From Rhyzopertha dominica (lineage: Eukaryota > Arthropoda > Insecta > Coleoptera > Bostrichidae), in NCBI GenBank assembly GCA_025024175.1, contig QCXZ01000041.1, forward strand, positions 38,869,786 through 38,933,785: a stretch of DNA of 64,000 nt, written 5' to 3'. The notes beneath the pieces were generated by a model. The model worked only from the letters and a program-made list of their open reading frames with translations. It had not been told where the DNA came from and made no database searches. Positions 1 to 11,932 of this stretch are shown here, one piece after another (position 1 is the first letter of the stretch; every line of letters starts with the position of its first letter). Position numbers and translations under genes: made by a program.

Positions 1-2832
1 TTTCTTCTTCAGGCCTTAAATTCCTTATTCGTGATTGTAAAGCATGAATGTGGCCACCTATGGGACGACGCCATCATACTATTATAAACAACCCAATTAT
101 AACAAATTTTAACGATAAAACTGAACAAAAATATATACAAAATGACATCGTCCAACGATATATGTCCTTTTTACACCAATGAAAGGCGCACACATCGAAA
201 ACAACAACAATTATAGATAGTAGGCTAATTAAATGATATTGACAACTATAACTAAATGGGGCATTTTCATAAACAAAACTAATACTTACAATTATACTTG
301 GCTAAACGCTTTAATGTTGGTTAAGTTATGCCAAACGATAACTACATGTAACTACTACACATATGAATTACATTTTTACTTCCAGAAGGCCAAAGTTAAG
401 AGATCAAATTTTCTCAAATTAGAGTATGATATTTTCATAATATTTACCATCGCTATGATCAATACCGTGACAAAGATCTACTGGATTTCATGTTCACAAT
501 TATTGTAGCTTTCATTTTTTAAATTTTACACTCCATTTGGTTCGCATTTACCTTCATCTCTGAACAGATCATTGCATTTCAATATAATCTTGAATATTTT
601 TTCCTTTTATTTCACTGACCCCAAAGCAAAGTACTTTGCCGAAGCGTAAAGATATTCTGACCCACAGCGGTTTTCCGACAATGACTCCAAATACCGGCGT
701 TTCGAAACCGTTCGTAAATATAACCTTGCAAACATAAGCCACCTTGCCTGATAGAATTGCTGTATGCATTTGAATTGACCATGCCGGTTCACTTTTACTC
801 ACATGCATGTGCTGCTGACAACAGAAAGCATGCAAGATCTCGTGAGCTAATAATGTTGTGTAATCCTGTTATGGGTAGAATTGAATCAATAAATTTTGAG
901 GACACTGGATGCAATGCATATAAATTGACGTTTTTTGTCGCCGTTGGGGTCTAATAATAGGCATCCGTATGCTTCCGTAAACATTATTTTATCCCTTTTG
1001 TCTGTAAATGCTCTAAGTGTTCTGGACAACGTTACTTCCTCGCATGTTAGAAACTTGAAATCTGATACCATGCTAAATTGGACTGATAAAAAGCTTTCTC
1101 CTCCAATTTGTCATTGTTATCAATACTGCAACACAGCACCAAATGCCAAAAATATAATACCTAAACGAAGGAATATGAAATTAAACATACAGGCGCTAAA
1201 ATATGTTGTATGCATATCCCCTTCTTTCAATTTTATATTTTTCTTGAAAGGCAATGTAAGCTAAGACCTATTTGAAACATAAATTTAATTTAACATCTCG
1301 AACCCAGTAATAAAACTTTTGCTTGGCCAATATAAGAGTACGCCAAATGTCATTTAATCATCTAGATAGCTAATGACCGTAAACAGAAAACTATATTAAT
1401 TATAGCGTTAATTGGAAATGATAAGTTTGCTACTAAATATTTTGAAAAGCTGTCACCCAATAATATGTAAAACATGCGGAGCTACTACATGTAAATAATA
1501 TAAGAAATAGCGCTGTACATGTACGCCATTTTCCCAAGAACTCTTTATAGAAAAGTATTAAATCACCATTTTCTCTCCCTAACTAAAGTTTAAGAGTACT
1601 GATGTGTAGAATTCGTTCTGTAAACCTCCTCCTGTTCCATATTTTAAATGATTCAGCTAAAAGTTGATTAAGAAATTGATCAAATGGACCTGACTTTTGT
1701 ACAAATATGCGTTTATTAAAATAAAAGGAATTTTTCTATACATCGATTTTGGTTAACAGAATTTCATTATTTTTTGTTTTAGGTGCGTACCAATAGTTCA
1801 ATTTCTAATAAATCGCGATGAAATTTTTAAGCAGTTCCGTGGAGGAATAGACGGCAAAAATTATTCACATCCTAAGAGACAACAATAAGACCCTGTGGGA
1901 ATTTCTGAAGCCTGAAATTAATTACCTTTTATATTTGTATAATTTCATAAAGACTGTTGGTTGGCTGAGAAAAAAATATAGATTATACGAATGAACATAT
2001 TTTCAGCATTCCTGGTAATTATAAATTGAATATGTTTTCTGAAAAACGATGATAATAAAAAAAAAGTCTGAAAAAATTTCAAAGGTAAATTAAATACACG
2101 AATCACCAAGGAAGACAGATGTCATGGAAACAACATGTCAATCTGATAAAATCTAGTCGGACCGAAAAAGGCTAGCACCAATGAAATCTGAAGAAGCTTT
2201 GATGCAAATACGCGTTTTGTTACATGAGGCTTTAAATAATTAAGCACAAAAGTTTGCTAATTTGTAACAATTGTTATTAACTTAAAAATCACTTTTCCTC
2301 ATTTGAAAAATTTGAAGTTTTAATAAGGTTAGTAATTTTGGAATTTTTTAAAGAAGGATCTGTAGAAATTTTTATTAATCCTAATACCTTCAAAAGACAA
2401 TGAAATTATGAACTGGATAATTTATGGAAGGATACTTTGTACTTTTAGGTTATTAAGTAGCTCATCCACATCTATTAGTAGTCTTATTTAATCGATTCGA
2501 TTAGATTTGATCAAGCTGCCGCTTTATTTCTATGACGTCTCACTTCCTTCTTCACTGTTTATTTACTTTTAAAAATTTGTTCAAACAATTGTAAGACAAT
2601 TTAAGCCATCATCTTAGGGCTACTAACCAGCACAATATGTGCAATATGTGCAAGGCTCTTGGCCACCCAGTTCGGCTTAGAGCTATATTTTTTTGGCAAA
2701 GATTGTAAGAGTAATTGAAATGTCAGACTGATTTTTTTGTCATTGGTTGAATAAATGACGGTGAAGCATTGATCAAATTTGGTAAAAGATAAATGATATT
2801 GGTGAAAATAAGGGTTTTACTGCCATTAAACT
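1..2832. other. AT-rich sequence without a recognisable gene
   Basis: Short open frames occur on both strands, notably 569-835 (-) and 935-1264 (+). None has a family motif, a convincing start context or matching splice sites, and they overlap each other. No tRNA, rRNA or transposon end was recognised here. Confidence 0.5.
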
Positions 2833-2857
2833 AAAACTAATATATTAAAATGCATGA

Positions 2858-2961
2858 CTATGCTGTGCTGTCTACACCTCAACCAACTGCAGATAGTACT
2901 ATTTCGCTGTCATTACAGCTCATCAGTGCAGTTTCGGTCTAGTGTAGACAACACGGCATAG
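2858..2961 (-). ncRNA. Type I hammerhead ribozyme (intact core), family 1 copy 1
   Basis: On the minus strand the parts appear in hammerhead order. They are stem I 5' strand ACTGCA (2932-2927), core CTGATGA (2926-2920), stem II GCTGT/ACAGC with an AATG loop (2919-2906), GAA (2905-2903), palindromic stem III ATAGTACTAT (2902-2893), the cleavage-site C (2892), and stem I 3' strand TGCAGT (2891-2886). Stem I continues beyond an asymmetric internal loop into a 20-bp helix (2858-2877 against 2942-2961). Such internal loops in natural hammerheads make the tertiary contact with loop II. All core bases of the known family (CUGANGA, GAA, A15.1-U16.1, C17) are present. The predicted cut lies between 2892 and 2891. 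Structure is seen directly; activity is inferred. Confidence 0.88.
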
Positions 2962-2999
2962 AACTGGTTTTGCTTATATACCAAAGCAATGGTATGATG

Positions 3000-3185
3000 A
3001 AAGTGAGAATTTAGGATGGCAATGCCATCTGTCAGCATTACACTGACATGATGACAAAGCCACCTAGCTGTCAGGCTACAGGTCACTTCCTTTAGGAAGT
3101 AGTTCCCGTTAAGGCAGCTAGGTGGCTTTGTCATCATGTCAGTGTAATGCTGACAGATGGCATTGCCATCCTAAATTCTCACTTT
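3000..3185. repeat. Perfect 71-bp inverted repeat with 44-bp loop
   Basis: Positions 3000-3070 and 3115-3185 are reverse complements without a mismatch that I could find. This is the 5' (minus-sense) module of the hammerhead element. One arm alone is present at 38170-38249, 17890-17965 and 24829-24895, so copy 1 looks like a duplicated, inverted form of a single-arm ancestor. Confidence 0.85.
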
Positions 3186-3474
3186 AAAACTAATATATTT
3201 AGCACCAAACTGAAGAAGATTAAATTTTCACCTGAATTTTAATACGGTACCAAAGATATTCATGTAGACAAAAATCAAAATTCGAATTATTTAAGAATGG
3301 TACTCCGGAATTCTGGGTTATCCTATATTATTGTTACTTAAAGATTTCCATAAAACAAAAAATTGACACTGACTAATTCTTGTATCTCGAATTGGATCCA
3401 ACATTGACATAATTTAATCGATGTTGTATTGGTATTCCATTCTTGCCCACATTTACGTAAAAACCTACACTTAC

Positions 3475-3559
3475 CGGCAAACATAAACAACAGCAAATAA
3501 CAGCAGATCATCACGACACTCTCCAGCCTGATAGAGGTAATCGTGATGCGGCGTGTCAT
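3475..3559 (-). CDS. Candidate first coding exon with signal peptide, gene unknown
   Basis: From the ATG at 3559 the minus strand reads 28 codons. A basic start (MTRRITITSIRLES) is followed by a strongly hydrophobic stretch (VVMICCYLLLFMFA), then a phase-1 donor GTAAGT at 3474. A charged N-terminus, hydrophobic core and strong donor form the usual look of a secretory or membrane-protein first exon. The GC content just upstream (3640-3780) is higher than the surroundings, as expected for a promoter region. No downstream exon was recognised on this strand between 3474 and 1, so the gene may run out of the window. It could be a chance open frame. Confidence 0.35.
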
Positions 3560-6140
3560 CCTTTAGGTTGCCCTATATCTTCGGCCTTTTGTGTATAGTT
3601 GACACTGATTTTCCTTTCGAGAGCTGCCAGTGAAAGTACAAGGTGCACGCGCGCACTCGACGGATGTTGTTCACTTTATAATGTGCTCTTCTGTCCGTTC
3701 CGATAATACCTTCACTTTTTAATACACCTCCACCAGCTCTCTCCGAAGGATTCCCCGGTGAGACGACGGGCACGAGTTCGCGATAAATTAGGATGGAGAC
3801 GCTATATTAGACGGTTCTGGAAGAATTTCTAACTGCTAACCGGTATACATGCCCAATAACCACAAGGCGCCTATGAAACGCCAGGAATTCAAACGTGAAT
3901 TTATTTCTTTCCAGTAGATAGGAATTAATGTAGTTGTAAACTAAAGCTTTAATTTATAAAGATGTACTGCATTCTTCAAAAGATGTGAATGCATGTAAAC
4001 CACAGAATTTTGGAAAACAACTCCAACCGGTAAAAAGAAACTAAACATTAACATGTATTTAAATATTCGTTAAAATAGAGACATTAGTTTCTAAAACTGA
4101 TTACTCCAGTTTTGTCCACAAGAAGAACTATTAATCACGAACATTTTTAAATTGTAAATTACAATACCCTGATCCTGACGTTAAAAATTGATCAAAACCC
4201 ATATACCTCTACACGGGTAGTGTCAGCAAACCCATCAGTTACAAAAAAAAAGAGTATTTAATACAAAAATCACATTCAACAACACCTAACAAACAAAATC
4301 GAATTTTCGCACCTTTGTGTTAAATGTTTAGCACAATTTTAATCAAAATATGACTTAAACTGTCATACGCAGCATAGAAAGTAACTTGGCGGTTTACTCA
4401 ATGTGTAAGAGCTAAATAAGCATTTGTTTTGGTTTTACTAGCTCTACATAACTTGATACTAGTTTTACTATCCTATGTCAGGAACCGTTTATTGCATATC
4501 TAATACAACTATGGCAAAGTTAAATCAAAGAAAGGTTGGTACCCAGTTGTTTTGCGGATTTCTCACCCGTTCTCTAACTTTAACATTGTTTTTTTTGAGC
4601 TTTATGTAAAATATAAATATATAACACCGCACAGCCAGTAAATTTTGTTTGATGCATCTTTATATTTGCATGGTTATCTGTTGTTTATTAATAAATTCTG
4701 ATGCTTCCATCGACCACTTCGTGTTTTTAATTAGTGTACTGATATACAGTACGCGACTTAGTAGACAAGGTGCAACCATAGCTTATAGGTTGATTTTTAC
4801 CTAAAATGTATGGGCTGCTAAGTCTCTTAAAAGTGTATTCCAGAAAGTTTTTATTTTATATCTCCGAAACTTCTGGTGGTGATTAGAAGGAATTAAAATT
4901 TTGTTTATAAGCATATTACAATTGAGATGGGCCGCGTAAAATCCATCACAACTTTTTTGTGCTCTTTCTTTTCACAGCATGCCTAGGAGTTTAGAAACTA
5001 CAGTTTCTTACAAAAAAAATGATGTTGCTAAACATTTTAAACCTGGTGCGAACATTGCATCCAGCAAGAACTTGCAGATCACGCTATGGACTAGACTACA
5101 AAAAGTATTCAATCGTGTTGGTCTTGGATGGAAGTGCAGAACATTATAGGAGTACAATTTTGGTATGCTAATTGTATTACTAGGAATGTAATTACAAATA
5201 TTTAAAGTTTGTATTCATGGACTCTTAAAAATCCCTTTGAAACCAAACATAGGCATTCCTGTTTTCGGCGAATATTTGGTGTGGAATTATTAATGGTGAA
5301 CTTCGTGTTTTAAAATAATTTAATGTACAAAGCGATTTGCTAGGACTAACTAGTAGAAGAAGTTCCACTGCAGAAAAGGGCAAATATGTAATTTAAATAT
5401 CAAAGCGTATCTGAACCTGAAAGGTCGTGGATTGGAACACGAAGTCCGCGAATAGCTTTTTATGCAGAAATATCCCAAACAAGATAATAATAAATTCGTA
5501 CAATTATGACTGCAGATCGGTATTATTCAGTCACGTTTTCACTACATTTTTATCCCTAAAATTTACTAAATCTACATAACTTTACGTTATTACCAAAAGT
5601 TAGGAAAACATTAAATAAATTTATTTCTGGAATGCATTAGAAAGAAAATTTCGTTGTACATTTTTCATCAATTTTACATAAAACAGTAAAAGTGCAAGTT
5701 GTGGAAGTTGCATCCATGCAACCGTTTTACCATGCGAGCTGTATGCTGTAAAATCTATCAAAGAATAACAATTGCTCATTAAACTAATAATTTAAACCTG
5801 TAGCTTTGGCTAAATTGCACTCTTTTCGTTGCGGATCAGTTTACTATTTGAAAAGTATACTCGACATCAGCGTGACGTCAACACATTCTAAAAGAACTCT
5901 TTGTTTAAACCATTTGGTGGTGATTTGAGCGTTTCACAAAGTAGCTGACAGCTGTTAATGTGGTGACGAAGTAATGTTCTTACTACTGTAATCCTGCAAA
6001 AATAGTAATTTGTGGCATTGTTCGGCAACATACCAAAGGTTTGGCTTGCCGTATGTGATTCGGAAACAGTGCGACAAAACCACAGATCTTTCCACGAGAA
6101 GACGGTCAACTTAGCTATCGCGAATAAATCGACCTGAGCT
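3560..6140. other. No recognisable gene or element
   Basis: AT-rich sequence. Minus-strand open frames at 3573-3773 and 5888-6109 have no motif I recognise. 3573-3773 may be 5' untranslated sequence of the candidate exon at 3475-3559. Confidence 0.4.
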
Positions 6141-6148
6141 ATTTAAAG

Positions 6149-7282
6149 CAGGGTTGGCAAAAAACGTTTTTATTTAAATTAAACGAAACAAACAGTTTTT
6201 TTAATTTAATCATGTTTAAATTGTTTTAAACATGTTTTTTCTTGCTTAGTTAAAAACATGTTTAAAACGTTTTAAACACTGTTTTAAACATGCACTCTCA
6301 TGCAAATTACTATGTGTATTAGTGAAAATAAATACGAGTAGATGACGCAAAGCGTAGCAGTTGTCTAAAAATCCCTAGGTGACTACGATTGTCTGTTGTC
6401 ATTTGTCATTTGTATTCAATGTGTACGACGTTTACGCGACAAATTTAGTTATTATGAGCAGGTTTGTCTTTTCTATTTTAAGCGAAAATCAAATCTGTTA
6501 TTAAAATCCAGGCCAATCACATACTGATTACTGGGTGGATTTTAGCTAATATCAACTTTAACAAAGAGAATAGGAACCGACCTTGTATATTTAAAGTTTA
6601 AAGTTCAACAATTACAATGACCAGTAGGAAGAATAATGCAGTGTGGAATTACTTCGACAAAATTAGGGTGCAAAATAGTACAATGCGAGCTCGATGCAAG
6701 AAGTGCAAAAAAGATATGCTTGCACTAGTAAAAATATTTTATTTCTTGTTTATTGTTTTTTTATACTCCCTAGTTCTGATAACTATTTGTTCTAATATGC
6801 TAAATATATAATTATCTAGTAAGTGTTGAATGAACGTCTTACTTATTGTTTTGTTGTATTGGACCAGAAATACAAATTTTTATGTTATGATAAGGTAAAG
6901 ATTATTATTTGTTGTTTTAAAATGTTTGTAATTTATAGCTACAGAAAAAATGTTAAGTTTATTATTAATTTCTATAACTGTTGTAACGATAAAAAACTGG
7001 GCCTGGTTTTCAATTCATTCATGCAAATGTAAGGTGACATTATGTAGATATGTAATTACTATAATCCTGTTTATCTATTTGTGGAGGGTAAACTAGCCTA
7101 ATAGTAATAATTAATGAATCACATACAGTAGTAGTTAAAAACACTATTTAAAACATTAGTAATAAGCACTGTTTAAAACAAATGATTTAAACATTTGTTT
7201 AAAACTTTGTTTTAAACAGAAGCGATGTTTTAAACAAGTTTAAAATATTCTGTTTTAAACATTTTTAATCATGCCAACCCTG
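6149..7282 (+). mobile_element. Internally deleted hAT DNA transposon
   Basis: The ends form terminal inverted repeats: CAGGGTTGGCA at 6149 and TGCCAACCCTG ending at 7282. They are flanked by 8-bp direct repeats ATTTAAAG (6141-6148) and GTTTAAAG (7283-7290) with one mismatch. An 8-bp duplication and CAGGG-type termini are the hallmark of the hAT superfamily. Both subterminal regions (about 6160-6300 and 7130-7270) are dense in GTTTAAAC/TTTAAACA motifs, typical of transposase-binding arrays. At 1134 bp it is too short to encode a full transposase; only the start of a BED finger remains (6617-6811). It is therefore a deletion derivative that would need a transposase in trans. Confidence 0.85.
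6617..6811 (+). pseudogene. hAT transposase remnant: N-terminal BED zinc finger
   Basis: The 64-codon frame begins MTSRKNNAVWNYFDKI and continues to ARCKKCKKDM. This matches the first half of a BED-type zinc finger (aromatic VWNYF followed by the Cys-x2-Cys pair). BED fingers bind DNA at the N-terminus of hAT transposases. The paired histidines and everything after them are missing; the frame runs into hydrophobic, AT-driven codons and stops. No RNase H-like catalytic region was found before the right end of the element. It is a truncated remnant and should not be functional. Confidence 0.7.
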
Positions 7283-7290
7283 GTTTAAAG

Positions 7291-10200
7291 TAACAAACGC
7301 CAGACATGAAAGTCTGAAGTAAACACTTTATTTCTGGTGTAATAATAACAAATCTCTGAACCTCACTTCAACTCAACTCCACCACCTACTACTTCTTTAG
7401 TCTTATACTTATCCGAATCAACACCATATAAAAATCACGAATTCTTAGCTAAAAATATAGTCATTATGGGTTCCCAAATAACACACTTCGGTTTGCGTGA
7501 CATGTGACTTCTACAATATGGCCGCCTGTCGCAGCAGTTCGTGTACCATTCGCTAGATGGAGCTCTCACTTATACGAGCAACAACCATTTCATTTCAGCA
7601 ACTAACGTATGTCCTATAAGTTTTGCCATAAATTTCCAATGCTTTAAAACGATTAATAAAAGATATTGGAAACTGAATATCTTTTTAATTTGTTTATGCT
7701 GATATGGGATACAAATAAAAAAATATAAAAAGCTTTTGTAATTTAACCGGGCGAGTTTTTATGGCTGAAACAATACGCATTTTTGAAAATAAAAATGCAT
7801 GTTATCGAACCATTTATCGGACATTTTCTAAATGTGAGCAAGGTATTCCTTGTGAAGACTGAGAATTTTTAACACACCAAGATCTGAAAGTCTAGTTAGT
7901 TGCAAGCACGAAAAACACTTGAAACTACATTCAGAAATTTGGTATGCCAATATTGAACAATGCCCTAAAATAGTGAAAGCCCCAACACCAGTCAGAATTC
8001 CGATATGTTGCCGTCCACTAAGAAGGGTCTATTTTGCTTGCAACATTCATGGCCAAAAGTATTTCATCCCGAGCAACTCCGACATGAAGGAAAATCGTTG
8101 CTTTTACACCGACAATATTTTAGTACTGTAGTAGAGCTTGTATGGTGCGTCCTTCCCATAACAGGTATAATTTCGTATTCTGACCAGATTTTGCGTTCTG
8201 TCAAAATCAGGCAAAATTAGAATTGGCTAGTTGACATCTACGTCACATTTGAAACGACAAATCTATCTTATCTCAAAGTCGCAGCGATCGATATAATTGT
8301 CATAAGTTTTTATAACCGAGTGAATCAAAGTACATATGCGAATATTATTGTTATATACGTAGAAATTAGCTACTACTTGTAGTAATCTTAAGCATTTATT
8401 TAGAGAGTATTTTAGAGATGCAGCCAATACATGATGAATAGCGCTCTGTTCAATACAGTTAATCATTTGAGAGTGAAAGCACTTCCTACTTTTACGAACG
8501 AATTTTACCAAGACAACAAAGTGACTTGTATGAGTGTTTAATGTAATATTCGTCGGCTTACAATAAATTTCTTGTTATTTGTGGTACCAATTTTACCGAA
8601 CAACTTGTACATGTAGTCGGTCTCATGTATACAAGTACNTTAATACCCATGTCAAGCATTTTTCTAGACAACCACTGACACACTAGGCAATTGTTTGCTA
8701 ATATGTTACGCTATGAGTGTGTGTTCGAAACAATAAATTACTGTGTTTGCAGTGAAAGTACTTCCTCTTCTAATAGGTTAAAATATTACAGGGTACTCTA
8801 GACAATTTCAATTACTAAAATCATTATGACAACTTTCTGAACTAGAAACGTATTAGGAAACGTCTGCTTGGTTACAATGCGATACCGCATCTTGTAAAAT
8901 ATGAACGTATTAAAACTGAATTTTACAAAGGAGACTAAGTACCTACTGATATCAATAAGACCTGATCCTTTTATGGCCGTATCATATATTATGTGGAAGT
9001 GGGTATTTTGGAGATGGAAAGTTGTTTAGAAGTCACGGTTTTGTATATGTGTTAATGTGCTATGAAAACACCTTTTGTTCGAGACTCAAATTACTGGTAT
9101 GGTGAAATTCTGCCAGTACTTCCTCAATTATAGGAAACTGAGAAAATAGATATACAAGGGTCGTACTAGTAATAGAAAGTGACTTACACAGCTAAGCGAA
9201 TCTTATCACAAATGTAGAAAGTTGAAAATGCACTTTACGAATTAACAACTTTATACGAATTTATTAATTAAATTACATGCCATTCAAATATTCTATTAGC
9301 AATAAATAACACTTGTTCTAAAGACCTTTTGAAAACATAACACAACTCACTACATTGTAATATTACTTCTACAGCAACTTTTTTTTCAAATATCATATCA
9401 CTTTCCAATAATCGTCGACAATATCTTAAAAAAAAGCTTAGGTTTACAAACTTTTCCTTTGGCGAAAGGTGGTCCTTCGTAGGTATCAAAGAAATATGAT
9501 CCCCTAGCCCTGTAAAGTGCGCCTTAAGCTAAGTCATTGCAATTAAATCAAAATATGAAATAAACTTACGTGGGGGGAGTGTGTTCACCCATTATTTCCT
9601 GCTCGCAAACAAACTTCTTGCATTTTTTGTTTTTATGAGTACGCCAACTCTTGCAATATTTACCCCAAAATCCTTCTTTGGAATTTACAGATTCGGCGTA
9701 GTATATCGCTGCCCGTTTGTGACTACAGCTGTTGGATTCTGCAGATATGTTAATGCATGTGTTAAATATTCAGCTGCATACTTAAAGAGACAGTTTGGGG
9801 AACTTGTGTACAAAACAAGACATATCCGTATTATACAAAAAATGAGGTATACGGAGTTGCTGGATATACATCGTGGGATGCATTGACACGTGATGCATTT
9901 GCTTATTAGCAGCTAAAATCAAATTTTTCATAATTCTACACGGAAAAGCGGATATATGCACATAAAACAAGTCGTCACAATTCGTTGCGTCTTAGCTTAT
10001 ATGAGTTATTTTGTTGGTGCTACGTGTGCATGTGGTTTAATCATTCATAAATCACCGTTGCAATAGTTGAGAAAGTAATAAAAGCAAGTAATAACGTTTT
10101 TAAAGTTATGTTAGAACTGTGTGTTGTGAAAGAAAATATCAGCCTAAATGCGGAAAATGAAGGAAGCAGGAAAAGGAAAAACACTACAAACAAAGGAGAG

Positions 10201-11371
10201 CCACATAAAACCAAAGTAAGGCTGAGTAAAGATGTTTTTCTAGGATAAGTGTTTTAAGCTTTTATGTACGTTAGCTATTCAGATATTCATATCCACATCC
10301 TTGCGGTAAAATTTACGAATACCGTAAACACTGCAGGTATTAATAAAAGGTTAAGAACGCAGTTACACAGTTTTGCAGTCGTGTAGGGAAAGGTTTGTCA
10401 GCAAAACGTAGCAAACAAAATAAACAAACGACAAAAAGAAATGCAACACTTGGCCGTTTTGAAAACTGCTATTACGAACTACAGATTATTTTAGAAATGC
10501 CACATAATACATTCTCTTGTTTCTTGACTCCGTCTTTTAAAGCTCTAAGGGTATATAGTCAATAATCACCTATTTACTAAGGGTAGCTTGAAGTTATTGT
10601 AATCTTTCTGTCGACCTTTTTAAACAAAATAGTGCACTTTTGTATTGCTTCTTCTAGGTTCCAAAATGATAACCCATTTGTTTGATTAACTATTATATTA
10701 TTAGAATAAGTGTAACTGAACAATTAAGGTATTTACACTTTTACCAAAACAATGTTTGTAAACCAAAATTTTAAATCAAATTTTAACATAAATTTGTAAA
10801 TGTAGTAGTTAAACAAACAAATGCGGTATCATTTTGGAATCTAGTCCCACCAGACCTACAAAAGAATAGTGCGCTACAGAACAACATTTTATCCATTATA
10901 AGAATCGTCTTTAACGTACTAGCAAGCTTTTTTCTCACAAAACCTTAGAAGTGATCAAACCCATTCAGTAGAACGTTAGCGCTGAAGGCTTTTTGCGGAA
11001 TCACAATTACTACCCACTAACTTTATTCATACCTGAAGGAAGATTAGTTTACTGCGATTATATTCTCATCTAGAGTAATCTTGTCGTCAGTCAGGATATG
11101 CGTGTCAACTCGTAAGCATTTGATAAGTGCTCTACTACAAAATAAGGCACTATACTGACAAAATCATTTTGACCTATATATTTTGCTACTACTTCGGCGC
11201 GTACTTAGTTTTCTNTTTGCTTGACTAAATTATTACTTTTTTCAGTCTTCGCTACATTTTAATTCATTTTACACTTTATTTAAGTTTGTGCACTATATTT
11301 TTTTGTTGACTAGCTCTTCATTATAACAAAATTACACATGGCTTATTTTGCCTCCAGGCGATNCTACCTTT
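7291..11371. other. AT-rich sequence, no convincing gene
   Basis: Open frames at 7919-8131 (+), 8263-8511 (-), 9268-9489 (-) and 9581-9886 (+) show no recognisable motif. One part (about 7596-7960) resembles a second locus near 44 kb and is listed separately. Confidence 0.4.
7596..7960 (+). repeat. Old interspersed repeat, related to 43985-44340
   Basis: Stretches such as CTAACGTATGT, AAATTT.TGAAGCC/AATGC..TTAAAA.GATTAATAAAA and AAATGTGAGCAA.GTAT occur in the same order here and at 43985-44340. Both copies are diverged, with no intact frame. The family is not identified; a decayed DNA transposon is possible. Confidence 0.35.
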
Positions 11372-11604
11372 TCTTGGTGTAAACGGCAATACCAAGGCTA
11401 AAGCCCTCAGTGCCGTCTAAACGGAACTCTGTGAGCTGGGCGATCTATACACTGTGAATAGACAACCGTCCAGTGCAGATTCCTAGCGATGGCATCGGAG
11501 AAGCTACTACTCCGTGAACAGATGAAAATTAAAATCATCTGCCCTGGTCAGTCTACTTTCACCCTACGACTAGTTTCGCCTTTTCATCTGCTTTGTACCC
11601 CTGC

Positions 11605-11661
11605 CTGATGAGGGCGAAACTAGTCTTAGGGTGAGAGTAGACTGACCAGGGCAGATTTTTA
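11605..11661 (+). ncRNA. Decayed hammerhead ribozyme (stem II deleted), family 2
   Basis: CTGATGA (11605-11611) is followed after only GGGC by GAAACTAGTC and then the usual stem I 3' strand ending ACCAGGGCAGAT. Compared with the copy at 11841-11932, nine bases of stem II are missing, so helix II cannot form. A mirror copy on the minus strand (about 11520-11590) keeps GAAACTAGTC (11577-11568) but has lost the CTGATGA box. Confidence 0.6.
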
Positions 11662-11840
11662 TTTTCATCTCTTTTCGGAGTAGCTGTTACGATGCCATCG
11701 CTAGAAACCTGCAATGGACCGGTGTCTATTCACAGTTTATAGATCGTCCAGCCCGCAGAGTTCCGTTTAGATGGCACTGAGAGCTTCAACCTTCGTATTC
11801 CCGCTTACATCAGTCCACCCGCCGCGGTTATAGGCGACGG

Positions 11841-11932
11841 TCTGCCCTGGTCGGTCTACTCTCTACTCCTGCCTGATGAGCCCCTACGGGGCGAAACTAG
11901 TCGTAGGCTGAGAGTAGACTCACCAGGGCAGA
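11841..11932 (+). ncRNA. Type I hammerhead ribozyme with complete core, family 2
   Basis: The core CTGATGA lies at 11873-11879. Stem II is GCCCC/GGGGC with a three-base loop (11880-11892), then GAA (11893-11895). Stem III is a very short palindromic ACTAGT (11896-11901) and the cleavage C is 11902. Stem I pairs CCTGC (11868-11872) with GTAGG (11903-11907). After an internal loop (UACU against CU) it pairs GTCTACTCTC (11854-11863) with GAGAGTAGAC (11910-11919). It then continues as TCTGCCCTGGT (11841-11851) with ACCAGGGCAGA (11922-11932). Every conserved core base is present. A two-base-pair stem III is known from Penelope-like and retrozyme hammerheads, which act best as dimers. Confidence 0.87.

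Larger units (their letters stand above)
2847..3185 (-). mobile_element. Hammerhead-bearing short interspersed element, family 1, copy 1
   Basis: A 339-bp insertion flanked by a perfect 14-bp direct repeat (AAAACTAATATATT at 2833-2846 and 3186-3199). I read it on the minus strand because the ribozyme is on that strand. In that sense it starts AAAGTGAGAATTTAGG, carries a 71-bp-arm hairpin (3000-3070 against 3115-3185), then the hammerhead (2858-2961), and ends GCATTTT. The same two ends recur at 24829-25355 and, with small changes, at 38034-38250, so the boundaries are real. No open reading frame is present, so it is non-autonomous. The duplication length fits target-primed retroposition (SINE, retrozyme or Penelope-type) better than cut-and-paste transposition. 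Which autonomous element moves it is unknown. Confidence 0.82.

Noticed and set aside
569..835. 88-codon minus-strand open frame
   Set aside because: No family motif, overlapping frames on the same strand and no clear start or splice context.
2913..3137. 74-codon minus-strand open frame
   Set aside because: It lies within the hammerhead element and its hairpin; the frame is a by-product of the repeat.
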